Positions 10,684-20,000 of a stretch of 50,983 bases of DNA are shown one piece after another. Below the pieces are notes generated by a model that saw only the letters and a program-made list of their open reading frames with translations, had not been told where the DNA came from and made no database searches. The stretch is from Rhizobiaceae bacterium. GTDB lineage: Bacteria > Pseudomonadota > Alphaproteobacteria > Rhizobiales > Rhizobiaceae. Within the stretch, counting starts at the first letter, position 1. Each line of letters begins with the position of its first letter. Location of the stretch: NCBI GenBank assembly GCA_028281105.1, contig JANQKQ010000016.1, forward strand, positions 1 to 50,983. Direction: 5' to 3'. Position numbers and translations under genes: made by a program.

Positions 10684-11151
10684 CTATTTGAGCGCGAACG
10701 TGGCCTCGACCTCGACGCTGACCCCCAGCGGCAGGGCGGCGACGCCCACGGCGGCGCGCGCATGCGCGCCACGCTCGCCAAGCGCCTCGGCCATGAAGTC
10801 CGAAGCCCCGTTGACCACCTTGGGATGATCAGTGAAGTCCGGCGTCGACGCGACGAAGCCGCCCAGCCGCACGCAGCGCTCGATCCGCTCCAAGTCCCCG
10901 TCACAGGCCTTGGCCGCCTGCGCCAGCAGGTTGATCGCGCACACCCGCGCCGCCGCCACGCCTTGTTCGATGCTGACGCTGTCGCCCAGCAGGCCGGTCT
11001 GGGTGACCTTGCCGTCGACGATCGGCACCTGCCCGGAGACGAACACCAGCTTGTCGTGGATGACGAAGCCCACATAGGAAGCCACCGGCTGCGGCGGTTC
11101 GGGCAGGGTGACGTTCATGGCGGCCAGGCGTTCTTGGATCGATTGGGACAT
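10684..11151 (-). CDS. RidA/YjgF/UK114-family protein
   Basis: A 155-residue RidA-superfamily protein. Classical RidA hydrolyses reactive enamine/imine intermediates from PLP enzymes. The family end block HARAAVGVAALPLGVSVEVEATF carries the key Arg and Glu positions. At 155 residues it belongs to the longer YjgF-like group rather than the ~128-residue housekeeping RidA, so its substrate may be a dedicated catabolic enamine. It is divergent from xdhC across a 140-base gap. Confidence 0.85.
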   Translation of the reverse strand: MSQSIQERLAAMNVTLPEPPQPVASYVGFVIHDKLVFVSGQVPIVDGKVTQTGLLGDSVSIEQGVAAARVCAINLLAQAAKACDGDLERIERCVRLGGFVASTPDFTDHPKVVNGASDFMAEALGERGAHARAAVGVAALPLGVSVEVEATFALK

Positions 11152-11291
11152 GGGCTTGGGCTCCTGCGTATTGGTCGCACAGCCATAGCCCAACCCGCGC
11201 CGGACGCAAGCGTCAAATGGGCGGCTCTTGCAATCGGCGATGGTGCGGTCGACATTGGCGGCAAACCGCCAACGAGCGCGAAACATCGGCT

Positions 11292-12119
11292 ATGCACGAT
11301 CCCCTATCGAAAACCGCCCGGGCCTGGCTGGAACAGGAGATTCCGGCAGTCCTGGTCTCCGTGGCGCAGGCGCGCGGCTCGGTGCCGCGCGATGCCGGCG
11401 CCTCCATGCTGGTGGCCGCCGACGCCATCGCCGGCACCATCGGCGGCGGCCAGCTCGAATGGATCGCCATGGAACATGCGCGCGCCATGCTGGACGGCAA
11501 AACCGCCGAACCAAGGCTCGACATCCCGCTGGGGCCGGAAATCGGCCAATGCTGCGGCGGTCATGTGAGCCTGGATTTCGCCGTCCTGGACGCGGGGCGG
11601 GTCGACGCGCTGGAGCGCGGCGCCGGCGAGCCGCCACCCCGGGTGCTGATCTTCGGCGCCGGCCATACGGGTAAGGCGCTGGCCCGTGCGCTGGCCCTGG
11701 CGCCGGTCGAGCCCGTCCTTATCGACACCAGGGACGAGGCGCTCGCCGGCCTCGGCGAAATCGAAACCCGCCACGTCGCTCTGCCCGAGGCGGAGGTAGC
11801 GGGCGCGCCACCGGCCACCGCCTTTGTGGTCATGACCCACGAGCATTCCTTGGATTTCCTGATCACCGGCGCGGCCCTGGCGCGGTCGGACGCCGCCTAT
11901 GTGGGCATGATCGGCTCGGCGACCAAGCGGGCGGTGTTCGCTAGCTGGCTGCGCGACAGCGACTATGCCGACGATCTCATCGACCGCCTCGTATGCCCGA
12001 TCGGCGGCACCGCGGTGCGTGACAAGCGCCCTGAGATCATCGCGGCGCTGACGGCGGCCGAGGTGCTGACCGCTCTGCATAGGCACGCTACTCAATCGAC
12101 CGCAAGCGAAGCGATCTGA
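11292..12119 (+). CDS. xdhC: XdhC/CoxI-family molybdenum cofactor insertion protein
   Basis: A 275-residue protein of the XdhC family, which binds and helps sulfurate the molybdopterin cofactor before insertion into xanthine-dehydrogenase-type enzymes. The N-terminal domain has [14 protein letters not shown] and QCCGG (86-90). The C-terminal Rossmann domain opens with FGAGHTG (121-127) and contains AYVGMIGS. No xanthine dehydrogenase gene is in the window, so its most obvious local client is the S-L-M hydroxylase 2 kb away. Its stop overlaps the end of the ureidoglycolate lyase gene by 28 bases, tail to tail. Confidence 0.87.
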   Translation: MHDPLSKTARAWLEQEIPAVLVSVAQARGSVPRDAGASMLVAADAIAGTIGGGQLEWIAMEHARAMLDGKTAEPRLDIPLGPEIGQCCGGHVSLDFAVLDAGRVDALERGAGEPPPRVLIFGAGHTGKALARALALAPVEPVLIDTRDEALAGLGEIETRHVALPEAEVAGAPPATAFVVMTHEHSLDFLITGAALARSDAAYVGMIGSATKRAVFASWLRDSDYADDLIDRLVCPIGGTAVRDKRPEIIAALTAAEVLTALHRHATQSTASEAI

Positions 12120-12610
12120 TACGGCCGGTCGAAGAAAAACTCTTCCAGATTGTCGCCGTCGCCGCCCCGGTCAACCACCAGGAACTCGCTTGTCGCTTCA
12201 AGCGCGATCAGCGGATGGTGCCATACATTTCGGCGGTAGTTGACCCCCTGATTCGGCGCGGCCAGGAAGGCGAGCGGGGTGCCAGGGGTGCCGTTCGCAT
12301 CCGCTGCGACGACGGTGACAAACGGTCGCCTGTCGAGCGGCACGAACGCCTGGCTGCCCAGCGGATGGCGTTCCATCATCGCAATGGCGATCGGCGGCGA
12401 GAACGGCTCGCCGCGAAAGATATTGATCAGCGTGCGCCCGTTCTCGCCGCCGATCTCGACACCCGCCAGGTCGTGAAACCGCTCGGTCGTCCCGTTGTTG
12501 ATCGTCAGCCGCTCGGCGCCATCGATCTCGATCACGTCGCCGAACGGGGCGAAGGCGGCATTGGTGAGGGGGTGGACTGGGAGGGTTCGGATTTTGCGGT
12601 CGTGTACCAT
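12092..12610 (-). CDS. allA: Ureidoglycolate lyase
   Basis: A 172-residue cupin-fold enzyme that splits (S)-ureidoglycolate to glyoxylate and urea, late in allantoin/purine breakdown. Diagnostic segments are [29 protein letters not shown] and [20 protein letters not shown] lies nine bases before the ATG at 12610; the in-frame ATG at 12619 has the GGAG directly against it, so 12610 is preferred. The genes for allantoinase and allantoicase are not here, so the pathway must be completed elsewhere. Confidence 0.9.
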   Translation of the reverse strand: MVHDRKIRTLPVHPLTNAAFAPFGDVIEIDGAERLTINNGTTERFHDLAGVEIGGENGRTLINIFRGEPFSPPIAIAMMERHPLGSQAFVPLDRRPFVTVVAADANGTPGTPLAFLAAPNQGVNYRRNVWHHPLIALEATSEFLVVDRGGDGDNLEEFFFDRPYQIASLAVD

Positions 12611-12622
12611 ACTGCGCATCTC

Positions 12623-13054
12623 CTAAACCCGCGGCGGGATCGAGTAGGTCACCGACGCCTGCGCCACCATGGCCTCGCCGGTGACGTTGTGGATGTGGAT
12701 TTCGCAGACGGCCAGCCGCTTGCCCAGCTTGATCAGCCGGCCATGGGCAATCAGGTCGCCTGCCGGCTTGTTGAGAAAGTTGATGGAGACGTTGGTGGTG
12801 ACCGCCAACGCTTCCCGCCCCACGTTCGAAAGCACCAGCAGATAGGCGGTGACGTCGGCCAGCGCGAACATGGCCGGGCCGGAGACCGTGCCCCCGGGAC
12901 GCAGGTGCTGCTCGCCGATGGCCATCGAAACGGCGATGCCGTCTGCATCGAGCCGCTCGACCTTCCAGCCATGCTCGACCGATTGCGGAAACACCTCAAG
13001 CACGAACGCGGTGACCTCCTCACCGCTCATCATCGGGGCCGCGCTATGCATCAT
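12623..13054 (-). CDS. PaaI-like hotdog-fold thioesterase
   Basis: A 143-residue hotdog protein. GGTVSGPAMFALADVTAYLLVL is the central-helix signature of the PaaI/YbgC-type acyl-CoA thioesterases, with ALAVTTNVSINFLNKPAGDLIAHGRL following. Such enzymes hydrolyse stalled acyl- or aryl-CoA and recover CoA. It overlaps the 3' end of the upstream PaaK-like ligase gene by 11 bases, so the two are co-translated: one makes a CoA thioester, the other can release it. Downstream ATGs at 13033/13030 are alternative starts. Confidence 0.85.
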   Translation of the reverse strand: MMHSAAPMMSGEEVTAFVLEVFPQSVEHGWKVERLDADGIAVSMAIGEQHLRPGGTVSGPAMFALADVTAYLLVLSNVGREALAVTTNVSINFLNKPAGDLIAHGRLIKLGKRLAVCEIHIHNVTGEAMVAQASVTYSIPPRV

Positions 13055-14282
13055 AGTCGCGCCGATCGTCGATCACCTTGCCGTCGTTGGGCAGGCTCTC
13101 GACGATCTCCACCGAACCCTTCAGCTTGGTGACGATGCGCATCTGCTCGGCGATCTCGCCTGCATCGGCGTTGCCGCCCGCCACCACCTGCAGCGTCATC
13201 ACGTCGGCTGCGCCGTCTCTGGCGACCACTAGCCGTGCGGCTTCGATCGCATCCATCGCCTTGACGATCTCGTCGACCTGTTTGGGATCGACGAACATGC
13301 CCTTGACCTTGGTGCGCTGGTCGGCACGGCCCATCCAGCCCTTGATGCGCATGTTGGTGCGCCCGCATGGAGAGGGTTCGTCAAGCACCGCCGATAAATC
13401 CCCGGTGCCGAAGCGGATGAGCGGGTAGGCGGGGTTGAAGTTGGTCACCACCAATTCGCCCACTTCGCCGGCCGGCACCGGTTGGCCGGTGCCCGGCCGC
13501 ACGATCTCGACAATGAGATCCTCGTTGACCACCATGCCGGGGCACGGCTCGCCGTCGACCGCCGTCTCATAGGCGATGATGCCCAGATCGGCGGTGGCGT
13601 AGGCCTGCATGACACCGACGCCGCGCTCGGCGTATTCCGCCCGCATCGACGGGAACAACGCGCCGCCCGACACGATCGCCTTGGTGATCGAGGACAAATC
13701 CCTGCCCATCTCGGCGGCCTTGTCGAGGATGGTTTTGAGATAGTCCGGCGTGCCCGCATAGGCCGTCGGCGCGATAAAGGCTGCCGCCTCGACCTGCATC
13801 TCCGTGTTGCCGATGCCGGCCGGAAAGACGCGCGCGCCCAGCGCCCGCGCGCCCTCGTCGAGAATGAAGCCGCCCGGCGTCATGTGATAGGCGAGCGCGT
13901 TGTGGACGAGATCGTCCTTTCGGATGCCGGCCGCATAAAACGCCCGCGCCGCACCCCACGGATCGAGCCCGGGCGGCTGCGGCTCCCAAACCGGGCCCGG
14001 GGACATGAACAGCCGCGTGCCGGCCAGCGTGTGCGGATCGGCATAGCCGCCGAACGGCGGGTCGGCCTTCTGCGCGTCCATCAGTTCGCTCTTGCGCAGC
14101 ACCGGCAGGCCGGCCAGCGCCTCACGGTTGGTGACGGCTGCCACGTCATGATCGGCCAGCCGCGCTTTCCACGCCGGCACGCCGGATCTGATACGCGCCA
14201 GAAACTCCGGCAACCGGCTCAGCAGGTCGGCCTCGCGCTCGTCGCTGGGGCGGGTTTCCGCCTTGTCAAAGAACTCAGACAT
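13044..14282 (-). CDS. Phenylacetate-CoA-ligase-like adenylating enzyme with unusual P-loop
   Basis: A 412-residue member of the PaaK branch of ANL adenylate-forming enzymes. It should activate a carboxylic acid as the adenylate and then the CoA thioester. RFGTGDLSAVL is the hinge-preceding TGD motif, NMRIKGWMGRADQRTKVKGMFVDP resembles the PaaK C-domain, and a C-terminal Lys lies in NDGKVID. The glycine-rich ATP loop, normally SSGTTG, is replaced by FMSPGPVWEP. The start at 14282 has GAGGAGAG before it; the longer upstream reading frame lies inside the neighbouring gene. It overlaps its neighbours on both sides, so it belongs to the Liv cluster. Confidence 0.8.
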   Translation of the reverse strand: MSEFFDKAETRPSDEREADLLSRLPEFLARIRSGVPAWKARLADHDVAAVTNREALAGLPVLRKSELMDAQKADPPFGGYADPHTLAGTRLFMSPGPVWEPQPPGLDPWGAARAFYAAGIRKDDLVHNALAYHMTPGGFILDEGARALGARVFPAGIGNTEMQVEAAAFIAPTAYAGTPDYLKTILDKAAEMGRDLSSITKAIVSGGALFPSMRAEYAERGVGVMQAYATADLGIIAYETAVDGEPCPGMVVNEDLIVEIVRPGTGQPVPAGEVGELVVTNFNPAYPLIRFGTGDLSAVLDEPSPCGRTNMRIKGWMGRADQRTKVKGMFVDPKQVDEIVKAMDAIEAARLVVARDGAADVMTLQVVAGGNADAGEIAEQMRIVTKLKGSVEIVESLPNDGKVIDDRRDYDA

Positions 14283-14769
14283 GTCTCTCCTCGGCAAATC
14301 CGCCGGCGGTCTGCACCACCACCGGCACGTAACGATTAATCGCGCGCACGACGGTTTCAACGTCCCCTTCCAGCGGCGTTAGGTCGCTGGTCAGCTGCGA
14401 ATCCCCCCTGCCGCCGTTCTCGCCCGGCCACAGCAGTATGACGAGTTCGAAATCGGACTCGCGCTGGCGTAGCGTGATCTGGCGGACCCGCTCCCAGCCG
14501 ACCGGCTCATCGCCGCTGGCCCAGCGCACATCGGCGATACCGGTGGGCAGAACGGCCAGGATCACTTCATTGCGCGAATAGCGCCACAACATGCCGGCGG
14601 AGCAGAAGCCTAAGAATATCAGCGCGGTGGCTGCCGAATAGACATCGGCGTTGCGCAGGCCCGCGAAGTTGAGCAACAGCCAGGACAAAAACATCACCAG
14701 TGCGGTCAGCGCCAGCGCAACGGATACCGCCTGCCAGAACTTAGCTCGCGAATAACGAAAACGGGCCAC
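14275..14769 (-). CDS. Hypothetical membrane protein with cytoplasmic C-terminal domain
   Basis: A 164-residue protein with two hydrophobic helices (about 11-36 and 42-61) and a soluble C-terminal half rich in beta-strand pattern (ILAVLPTGIADVRWASG, QITLRQRESDFELVILLW). I do not recognise a family; the layout resembles small membrane proteins with a PH-like soluble domain, which is a weak guess. It lies between livF and the PaaK-like gene and overlaps the latter by eight bases, so it is part of this operon and may accompany the transporter. Confidence 0.65.
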   Translation of the reverse strand: MARFRYSRAKFWQAVSVALALTALVMFLSWLLLNFAGLRNADVYSAATALIFLGFCSAGMLWRYSRNEVILAVLPTGIADVRWASGDEPVGWERVRQITLRQRESDFELVILLWPGENGGRGDSQLTSDLTPLEGDVETVVRAINRYVPVVVQTAGGFAEERHV

Positions 14770-14787
14770 GACGGCGGGGCAGCCGGC

Positions 14788-15627
14788 TCACGCCAGCCAG
14801 CGCTTGCGCCGCTTGTAGTGCTTGACGTTGCGGAACGATTTGCGGCCCTCGCCGGCGATGCCGAGATAGAATTCCTTGACGTCCTCGTTCTCGCGCAGGC
14901 TGGCCGCCTCGCCGTCCATTACCACCCGGCCGGACTCCAGAATATAGCCGTAGGTCGCGTAGCGCAGCGCCACATTGGTGTTCTGCTCGGCCAGCAGGAA
15001 CGACACGCCCTCGCGCTCGTTCAGGTTCTTGACGATCTCGAAGATCTCCTCGACCAGCTGCGGCGCCAGTCCCATCGACGGCTCGTCGAGCAGGATCATC
15101 GTCGGCTTCGACATCAGCGCGCGGCCGATCGCGCACATCTGCTGCTCTCCGCCCGACGTGTAGCCGGCCAGCGCCCGCCGGCGTTCGCGCAGCCGGGGGA
15201 AATATCCGTAGACCTTGTCCAGGTCGGCCTTGATCGCCGAGTTGCCGTCGCTGCGCGTATACGCGCCGGTCAGCAGATTCTCTTCAATCGACAGATGTTC
15301 GAAACAGTGGCGGCCCTCCATCACCTGGATGCAGCCGCGTCGCACCAGCTCGTTGGGCGACAGCGACTGGACTTCGTCCCCCTTGAACAGGATGTTGCCC
15401 TTGGTCACCTCGCCGCGCTCGGCGTGCAGCAGGTTGGAGATGGCTTTCAGCGTCGTCGTCTTGCCTGCGCCGTTGGCGCCCAGCAGCGCGACGATCCCGC
15501 CTTTGGGCACCGAAAGGGAGACGCCTTTCAGCACCAGGATCACGTGGTTGTAGATCACCTCGATATTGTTGACCGCGAGAACGGTTTCGGTCGCGGTCTC
15601 AGGATCGATCTTGTCGACGACGTTCAT
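14788..15627 (-). CDS. livF: Branched-chain-type ABC transporter ATPase, LivF-like
   Basis: A 279-residue ATPase of the HAAT (Liv) importer family. Walker A is GANGAGKTT (50-58), the signature loop is TSGGEQQ (157-163, with Thr where Leu is common), and Walker B is MILLDEP (177-183). The end carries an unusual basic tail (KSFRNVKHYKRRKRWLA) beyond the normal LivF length. It pairs with LivG on the LivH/LivM channel. It is separated from the binding-protein gene by a strong hairpin. Confidence 0.9.
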   Translation of the reverse strand: MNVVDKIDPETATETVLAVNNIEVIYNHVILVLKGVSLSVPKGGIVALLGANGAGKTTTLKAISNLLHAERGEVTKGNILFKGDEVQSLSPNELVRRGCIQVMEGRHCFEHLSIEENLLTGAYTRSDGNSAIKADLDKVYGYFPRLRERRRALAGYTSGGEQQMCAIGRALMSKPTMILLDEPSMGLAPQLVEEIFEIVKNLNEREGVSFLLAEQNTNVALRYATYGYILESGRVVMDGEAASLRENEDVKEFYLGIAGEGRKSFRNVKHYKRRKRWLA

Positions 15628-15664
15628 GGCTTCGTCCGTTGCTGGTGGCGAGTGCCGCTTGGCT

Positions 15665-15697
15665 GGCGCCGCCCCGTCATTGGTGCGGGGCGGCGCC
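15665..15697 (-). terminator. Perfect 12-base-pair hairpin between livK and livF
   Basis: GGCGCCGCCCCG (15665-15676) and CGGGGCGGCGCC (15686-15697) form a perfect stem around a 9-base loop. It lies directly after the binding-protein stop in the direction of transcription. There is no U tract after it on the minus strand, so it is not a textbook intrinsic terminator. It more likely protects the 3' end of the abundant binding-protein message or causes partial attenuation. Confidence 0.5.
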
Positions 15698-15720
15698 TTC
15701 TTGAAGCTCAGTCGAGCCGA

Positions 15721-17019
15721 TCAGCCGCAGGTCTGGGTCTGCCAGTCCGGCTTGTCGGAGACGTACTGATCCGCCGCCGCCTGCAGCATCGGGCCGACCA
15801 CGTCGGTCATCGGCGTGATCAGATCGGAAACGCGCTCCCAGTCGCTGCCGTTCCATTGCTGGATGAAGATCGACCCCTGACCTTCATGATCGGCGCACGA
15901 GCCCTGGATCGGCGCGGTGAAGCCCGCCAAGCCCAGTTCGGCCAGACGCTCTTCGCTCAGGTTGAAGGTCTCCAGGCCCACGCGCATGTCGGCGCCGGTG
16001 ACCGCCACCTTGCCGGTCGCGGCCTGCGCCGCGCGAACGGCCTCGGCCACGATCACGGCGTTGAACAGGCCGCGATTGTACAGCACGTTGCCCACGTCGC
16101 CAGGATCGGTCTGGGTGTTGCCCGGCTCGATCACGTGCTTGATCACGTCTTGGAGCGCCGGGAAGTCGGTGCCGATGCCGGAGAAGTTGGCGGCCAGATA
16201 GCCCTTGCCCGCTTCGCCGACCGGGTTGAGGTCGGCATGCGCGCCGGACCACCAGTTGCCGATGAACCGGTCAAGCGGGAAGCGAATCTTCGCCGCTTCC
16301 TTGATCGCGGTCGGGTTCATCGCGCCCCAGCCCCACATGATCATCCAGTCGGGGTTCTCCTTGCGCACGTTGAGCCAGTGCGAGGACTGGTTCTGCATCT
16401 CCTTGCCGGCCACGGGGAACATGGCGAGCTCGAAGCCCATCTGCGGCGCCAGCTGCTCCAGAAGCGGGATCGGCTCGCGGCCGTAGCCCAGGTCCAGATA
16501 GATGAAGCCGATCTTCTTGCCGGAAAGTCCGCCATTGTCGTCGATATATTTCAGGATCGACGTCATCTGGCTCCAGTAGGAAGTGGGATAGGTGAAGGTC
16601 CAGGGGAACTTCTCGCCCACCGCCGCCGCCGACAGGCCATAGCCCATCGACAGGACCGGGATCTCATCCACCGGCGCCTTGGGGATCAGCTGCAGCGTAA
16701 TGCCGGTCGACAGCGGGTTGTAGACCAGCGCGCCCTTGCCCTTGGTGGCTTCGTAGCACTCGACGCCCTTCTGGGCGTTGTACGCGGTCTCGCACTCTTC
16801 GAGCACGATCTTGGCGCCGCCGATGCCGCCGTCGCGGGCGTTGAGCATGTTCATATAGTCGGCGAAACCGTTGGCGAACGGCGTGCCGCCGCCGGAGAAC
16901 GGTCCGGTGCGATAGGTGAGCGAGGGGATAAAGATCGTGTCTTCGGCCTGCGCCGTGGACACTTGCGCCGCCCCGAGCATTGCAAGCGCCGCAGCGCCTA
17001 TTGCGAGTTTCTTGAGCAT
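15721..17019 (-). CDS. livK: ABC transporter periplasmic binding protein, LivK-like
   Basis: A 432-residue periplasmic ligand-binding protein of the HAAT family with a signal peptide (MLKKLAIGAAALAMLGAAQVSTAQA). The start at 17019 has GGGAGGA upstream; the longer frame from 17067 would put a hydrophilic stretch before the signal. The two-lobed Peripla_BP_6 pattern is visible (GFIYLDLGYGREPIPLLEQLAPQMG; NGSDWERVSDLI). At 432 residues it is longer than amino-acid-binding LivJ/K (~370), as is typical of relatives that bind other, often aromatic, carboxylates. The ligand cannot be deduced directly; the flanking CoA ligases suggest an acid. Confidence 0.88.
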   Translation of the reverse strand: MLKKLAIGAAALAMLGAAQVSTAQAEDTIFIPSLTYRTGPFSGGGTPFANGFADYMNMLNARDGGIGGAKIVLEECETAYNAQKGVECYEATKGKGALVYNPLSTGITLQLIPKAPVDEIPVLSMGYGLSAAAVGEKFPWTFTYPTSYWSQMTSILKYIDDNGGLSGKKIGFIYLDLGYGREPIPLLEQLAPQMGFELAMFPVAGKEMQNQSSHWLNVRKENPDWMIMWGWGAMNPTAIKEAAKIRFPLDRFIGNWWSGAHADLNPVGEAGKGYLAANFSGIGTDFPALQDVIKHVIEPGNTQTDPGDVGNVLYNRGLFNAVIVAEAVRAAQAATGKVAVTGADMRVGLETFNLSEERLAELGLAGFTAPIQGSCADHEGQGSIFIQQWNGSDWERVSDLITPMTDVVGPMLQAAADQYVSDKPDWQTQTCG

Positions 17020-17140
17020 CAAGAGTTCCTCCCTTTGCGTGGACGGCGGCCTCGCCGTCCGGTTCACTCGAAACCGATTTATCTACTCCCGCTGCCGTGC
17101 CCGGTTTCCCGACAGGACAGCGTCGAACGGGTTCAACGCC

Positions 17141-18217
17141 CTAATAGGGGAACGGCCAAACCCGCAATTTCTGCTTCCCGATCGACCACAGCCGCGCCAG
17201 TCCGTGCGGTTCGATGATCAGGAAGAAAATGATCAGACCGCCGATCAGCATGAAGTTCAGATGTTCGACGGTCGCCGCCTGTACTTCGATGCCGATCCAG
17301 CCGGGCGCTGCGCGGATCAGGATGGGCAGGATCCAGATGAACGCTGCTCCCATGAACGCGCCCTTGATCGAGCCCAGCCCGCCTAAGATCACCATGAACA
17401 GGATCAGGAACGAGTGGTTCACATCGAAGCTCTCGACCTCCGCCGCGCCCAGCCAGAAGAAAACCATCATCGCGCCGGCCACGCCGCAGTAGAACGAGGA
17501 CACCGCGAACGCCGACAGCTTCGCGTTGAGCGGCTTGACGCCCATCAGTTCGGCGGCGATGTCCATGTCGCGGATCATCATCCACGATCGGCCGATGCGC
17601 CCGCGGATGATGTTGAAGGCGATCCACGTCATCACCACGACGATCGACAGCACCAGCAGATAGCGCGTGACCGGCGTCGCCGAGGCGCCGGTCAGGATGA
17701 CGCCGAACGCCTCGCGCTGCGGCACCTCGATCGCGCCTGACGGGTTGTAGTTGTAGAGCCAGGCGATGCGAATGAAGCACCATTCCAGGAAGAACTGCGC
17801 CGCCAGCGTGGTGACCACCAGATAGAACCCCTTGATGCGCAGGGACGGCAGGCCGAAGATCATGCCGATGCCGGCGGAGAAGAAGCCGGAAGCGACGATC
17901 ATGATGACGATGTTCACGTCCGGGAAGATCGTCGTCAGCTTGTAACAGGCATACGCGCCCACACCCATGAACGCACCCGTTCCTAACGACAGCTGGCCCG
18001 CATAGCCGGTCAGGATGTTGAGCCCGACGCTGGCCAACGCGAAGATAAGGAACGGGATCATGATCGAATTGAGAAAGAAATCGTTGCCGACCAGCGGCAC
18101 GCCGATAAAGGCGACCGCCAGGATTGCCCACACCGCCAGCTGATCCTGGAAGATCGGGAACGCGGCCTGGTCGGCCTGGTAGCTGGTCTTGAACTGTCCG
18201 GCTTCGCGATACAGCAT
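17141..18217 (-). CDS. livM: ABC transporter permease, LivM-like
   Basis: A 358-residue inner-membrane permease. GLNILTGYAGQLSLGTGAFMGVGAYAC is the characteristic LivM segment, and RGRIGRSWMMIRDMDIAAELMGVKPLNAKLSAF is the cytoplasmic coupling loop that docks with the ATPases. Some eight to ten hydrophobic helices are visible. Its start lies five bases from the livH stop. The hydrophilic N-terminal 25 residues are longer than in E. coli LivM. Confidence 0.9.
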   Translation of the reverse strand: MLYREAGQFKTSYQADQAAFPIFQDQLAVWAILAVAFIGVPLVGNDFFLNSIMIPFLIFALASVGLNILTGYAGQLSLGTGAFMGVGAYACYKLTTIFPDVNIVIMIVASGFFSAGIGMIFGLPSLRIKGFYLVVTTLAAQFFLEWCFIRIAWLYNYNPSGAIEVPQREAFGVILTGASATPVTRYLLVLSIVVVMTWIAFNIIRGRIGRSWMMIRDMDIAAELMGVKPLNAKLSAFAVSSFYCGVAGAMMVFFWLGAAEVESFDVNHSFLILFMVILGGLGSIKGAFMGAAFIWILPILIRAAPGWIGIEVQAATVEHLNFMLIGGLIIFFLIIEPHGLARLWSIGKQKLRVWPFPY

Positions 18218-18222
18218 CTAAT

Positions 18223-19179
18223 TCATACCCGCTCGATGATCTTTTCGCCGAACAGGCCCTGCGGGCGGAACAGCAGGAAGATCAGCGCGATCACGTAGGC
18301 GAACCAGCCTTCCACGCCGCCGCCGAGCAATCCGCCCCAATAGACCTCGAACAGCTTCTCGCCCATGCCGATGATCAGCCCGCCGACGATGGCGCCGGGG
18401 ATCGAGGTAAACCCGCCCAGGATCAGAACGGGGAGCGCCTTGAGCGCGACGATCTGCAGCGCGAACGACACGTCCGATTTGGCGCCCCACATGATGCCGG
18501 TGGTCAGTGCGACGATACCGGCGGCGAACCACACGATCGCCCAGATCTGGTTGAGCGAAATGCCCACCGACAGCGCGGCCTGATGGTCGTCGGCGACGGC
18601 GCGCAGCGCACGGCCGATCCGCGTCTTGTTGAAGAACACGGCAAGCCCGGCCACCATGATCGCCGAGATCACGGCGGCGGCCACGTCCAGATGCTGCAGG
18701 ATGACGATGCCGTCGAACACGTCGAACACCGTCGAGCCGGTCGGCAGGCCCAGTTCCTCGGTGATCATCGACTTGGGATCGCCGCCGAACACCAATTCGC
18801 CGAACCCGATCAGGAAGTAGGTCAGGCCGATGGTGACCATGAACAGGATGATGTCCGGCTGGTTGACCAGGTGACGCAGCACCACGCGCTCGACCGTGAC
18901 CGCCAGCAGCGCCATGATGGCCACGGCCAGGATCAACGCTAAGAACGCCGGAATCCCCAGCGCATGCAGGCCCACCAGGGTCAGCGCGGCGAACACCACC
19001 ATGATGCCCTGGGCGAAGTTGAAGACGCCCGAGGCCTTGAAGATCAGCACGAAGCCCAACGCGATCAGCGCATAAAGCGTGCCCGAGACGAAGCCTTCCC
19101 ACAGCACCTGCAGCAGGAAATCCAGCCCCGACGCCATCTCCACGAACGGATTGATGAAGATATCGAACAACAGGCCCAT
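18223..19179 (-). CDS. livH: ABC transporter permease, LivH-like
   Basis: A 318-residue permease partnering LivM. GTLYALIALGFVLIFKASGVFNFAQGIMVVFAAL is the standard LivH opening after a short leader, and FNKTRIGRALRAVADDHQAALSVGI is the coupling helix region. Translationally coupled to livG by a TGATG overlap, so subunit amounts should be matched. Hydrophobic helices continue to the C-terminal FRPQGLFGEKIIERV. Confidence 0.91.
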   Translation of the reverse strand: MGLLFDIFINPFVEMASGLDFLLQVLWEGFVSGTLYALIALGFVLIFKASGVFNFAQGIMVVFAALTLVGLHALGIPAFLALILAVAIMALLAVTVERVVLRHLVNQPDIILFMVTIGLTYFLIGFGELVFGGDPKSMITEELGLPTGSTVFDVFDGIVILQHLDVAAAVISAIMVAGLAVFFNKTRIGRALRAVADDHQAALSVGISLNQIWAIVWFAAGIVALTTGIMWGAKSDVSFALQIVALKALPVLILGGFTSIPGAIVGGLIIGMGEKLFEVYWGGLLGGGVEGWFAYVIALIFLLFRPQGLFGEKIIERV

Positions 19180-20000
19180 CAGTGCGGCACCCCGAGATAG
19201 GCATCGATCACCGCCTGGTTGGCCTGGACCTCGTCCGGCGTTCCGTCGGCGATCTTTTTGCCGTAGTCGAGAACCATGACCCGGTCGGCCAGGTCCATGA
19301 CCACGCCCATGTCGTGCTCGATGAGCGCGATCGTAGTGCCGAGCTGGCTGTTCACGTCCAGCACGTAGCGGCTCATGTCTTCCTTTTCTTCCAGGTTCAT
19401 GCCCGCCATCGGCTCGTCGAGCAGCAGCAGGGTGGGCTCCATGGCGAGCGCCCGGCCCAGTTCCACCCGCTTTTGCAGCCCGTAGGGAAGCTGCCCGACC
19501 GGGGTCTTGCGGATCGCCTCGATCTCAAGGAAATCGATGATCTCCTCGACCACCCTGCGGTGTTCCATCTCCTCGTTGAGCGCGGGTCCGCGATAGAGCA
19601 TCTGCCAGAAGAAGTTGCGGTGCATCTTCAGCGACCGGCCGGCCATGATGTTTTCCAGCGTGGTCATGCCGGTGAACAGCGCCACGTTCTGGAAGGTGCG
19701 CGCGATGCCCTGGGCTGCAGCCTCGTAGGGGCGCATGCGCCGCCTCTCGCGTCCCTTGAACGAGATGATGCCTTCCTGGGGGTGATAGAACCCGTTGATG
19801 ACGTTGAGCATGGACGTCTTGCCGGCGCCGTTGGGTCCGATGATGGCGCGGATTTCGCCTTTGCGGATATCGAACGAGACGTCCTGGATCGCCTTGACCC
19901 CGCCGAACGAGAGCGAGATGTTGTCCACGTGCAGCAGGTCTGCGCCGAGCGCGATGCCGTCGTCGGATTGAGCCGCCGCCGCCTGCGAATGGACGTTCAT
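19179..20000 (-). CDS. livG: ABC transporter ATPase, LivG-like
   Basis: A 273-residue ATPase. Walker A is GPNGAGKTS (55-63). The signature loop is the LivG variant LPYGLQKRVELGRAL rather than LSGGQ. Walker B is TLLLLDEPMAGMN, and the C-terminus has VMVLDYGKKIADGTPDEV. The ATG overlaps the stop of the acyl-CoA synthetase gene by four bases and its own stop overlaps livH, which fixes the operon order synthetase-G-H-M-K-F. Confidence 0.92.
   Translation of the reverse strand: MNVHSQAAAAQSDDGIALGADLLHVDNISLSFGGVKAIQDVSFDIRKGEIRAIIGPNGAGKTSMLNVINGFYHPQEGIISFKGRERRRMRPYEAAAQGIARTFQNVALFTGMTTLENIMAGRSLKMHRNFFWQMLYRGPALNEEMEHRRVVEEIIDFLEIEAIRKTPVGQLPYGLQKRVELGRALAMEPTLLLLDEPMAGMNLEEKEDMSRYVLDVNSQLGTTIALIEHDMGVVMDLADRVMVLDYGKKIADGTPDEVQANQAVIDAYLGVPH

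Noticed and set aside
11292-12119. Evidence for a local xanthine dehydrogenase
   Set aside because: Only the accessory XdhC is present; no XdhA/B-type subunits with purine motifs occur in the window.
15665-15697. Intrinsic terminator ending the Liv operon after livK
   Set aside because: The stem is perfect, but no U tract follows on the transcribed strand and livF continues the operon; kept only as a hairpin.
14818-17217. 799-codon open frame opposite livF and livK
   Set aside because: Antisense to two well-recognised genes, no family features; same cause.
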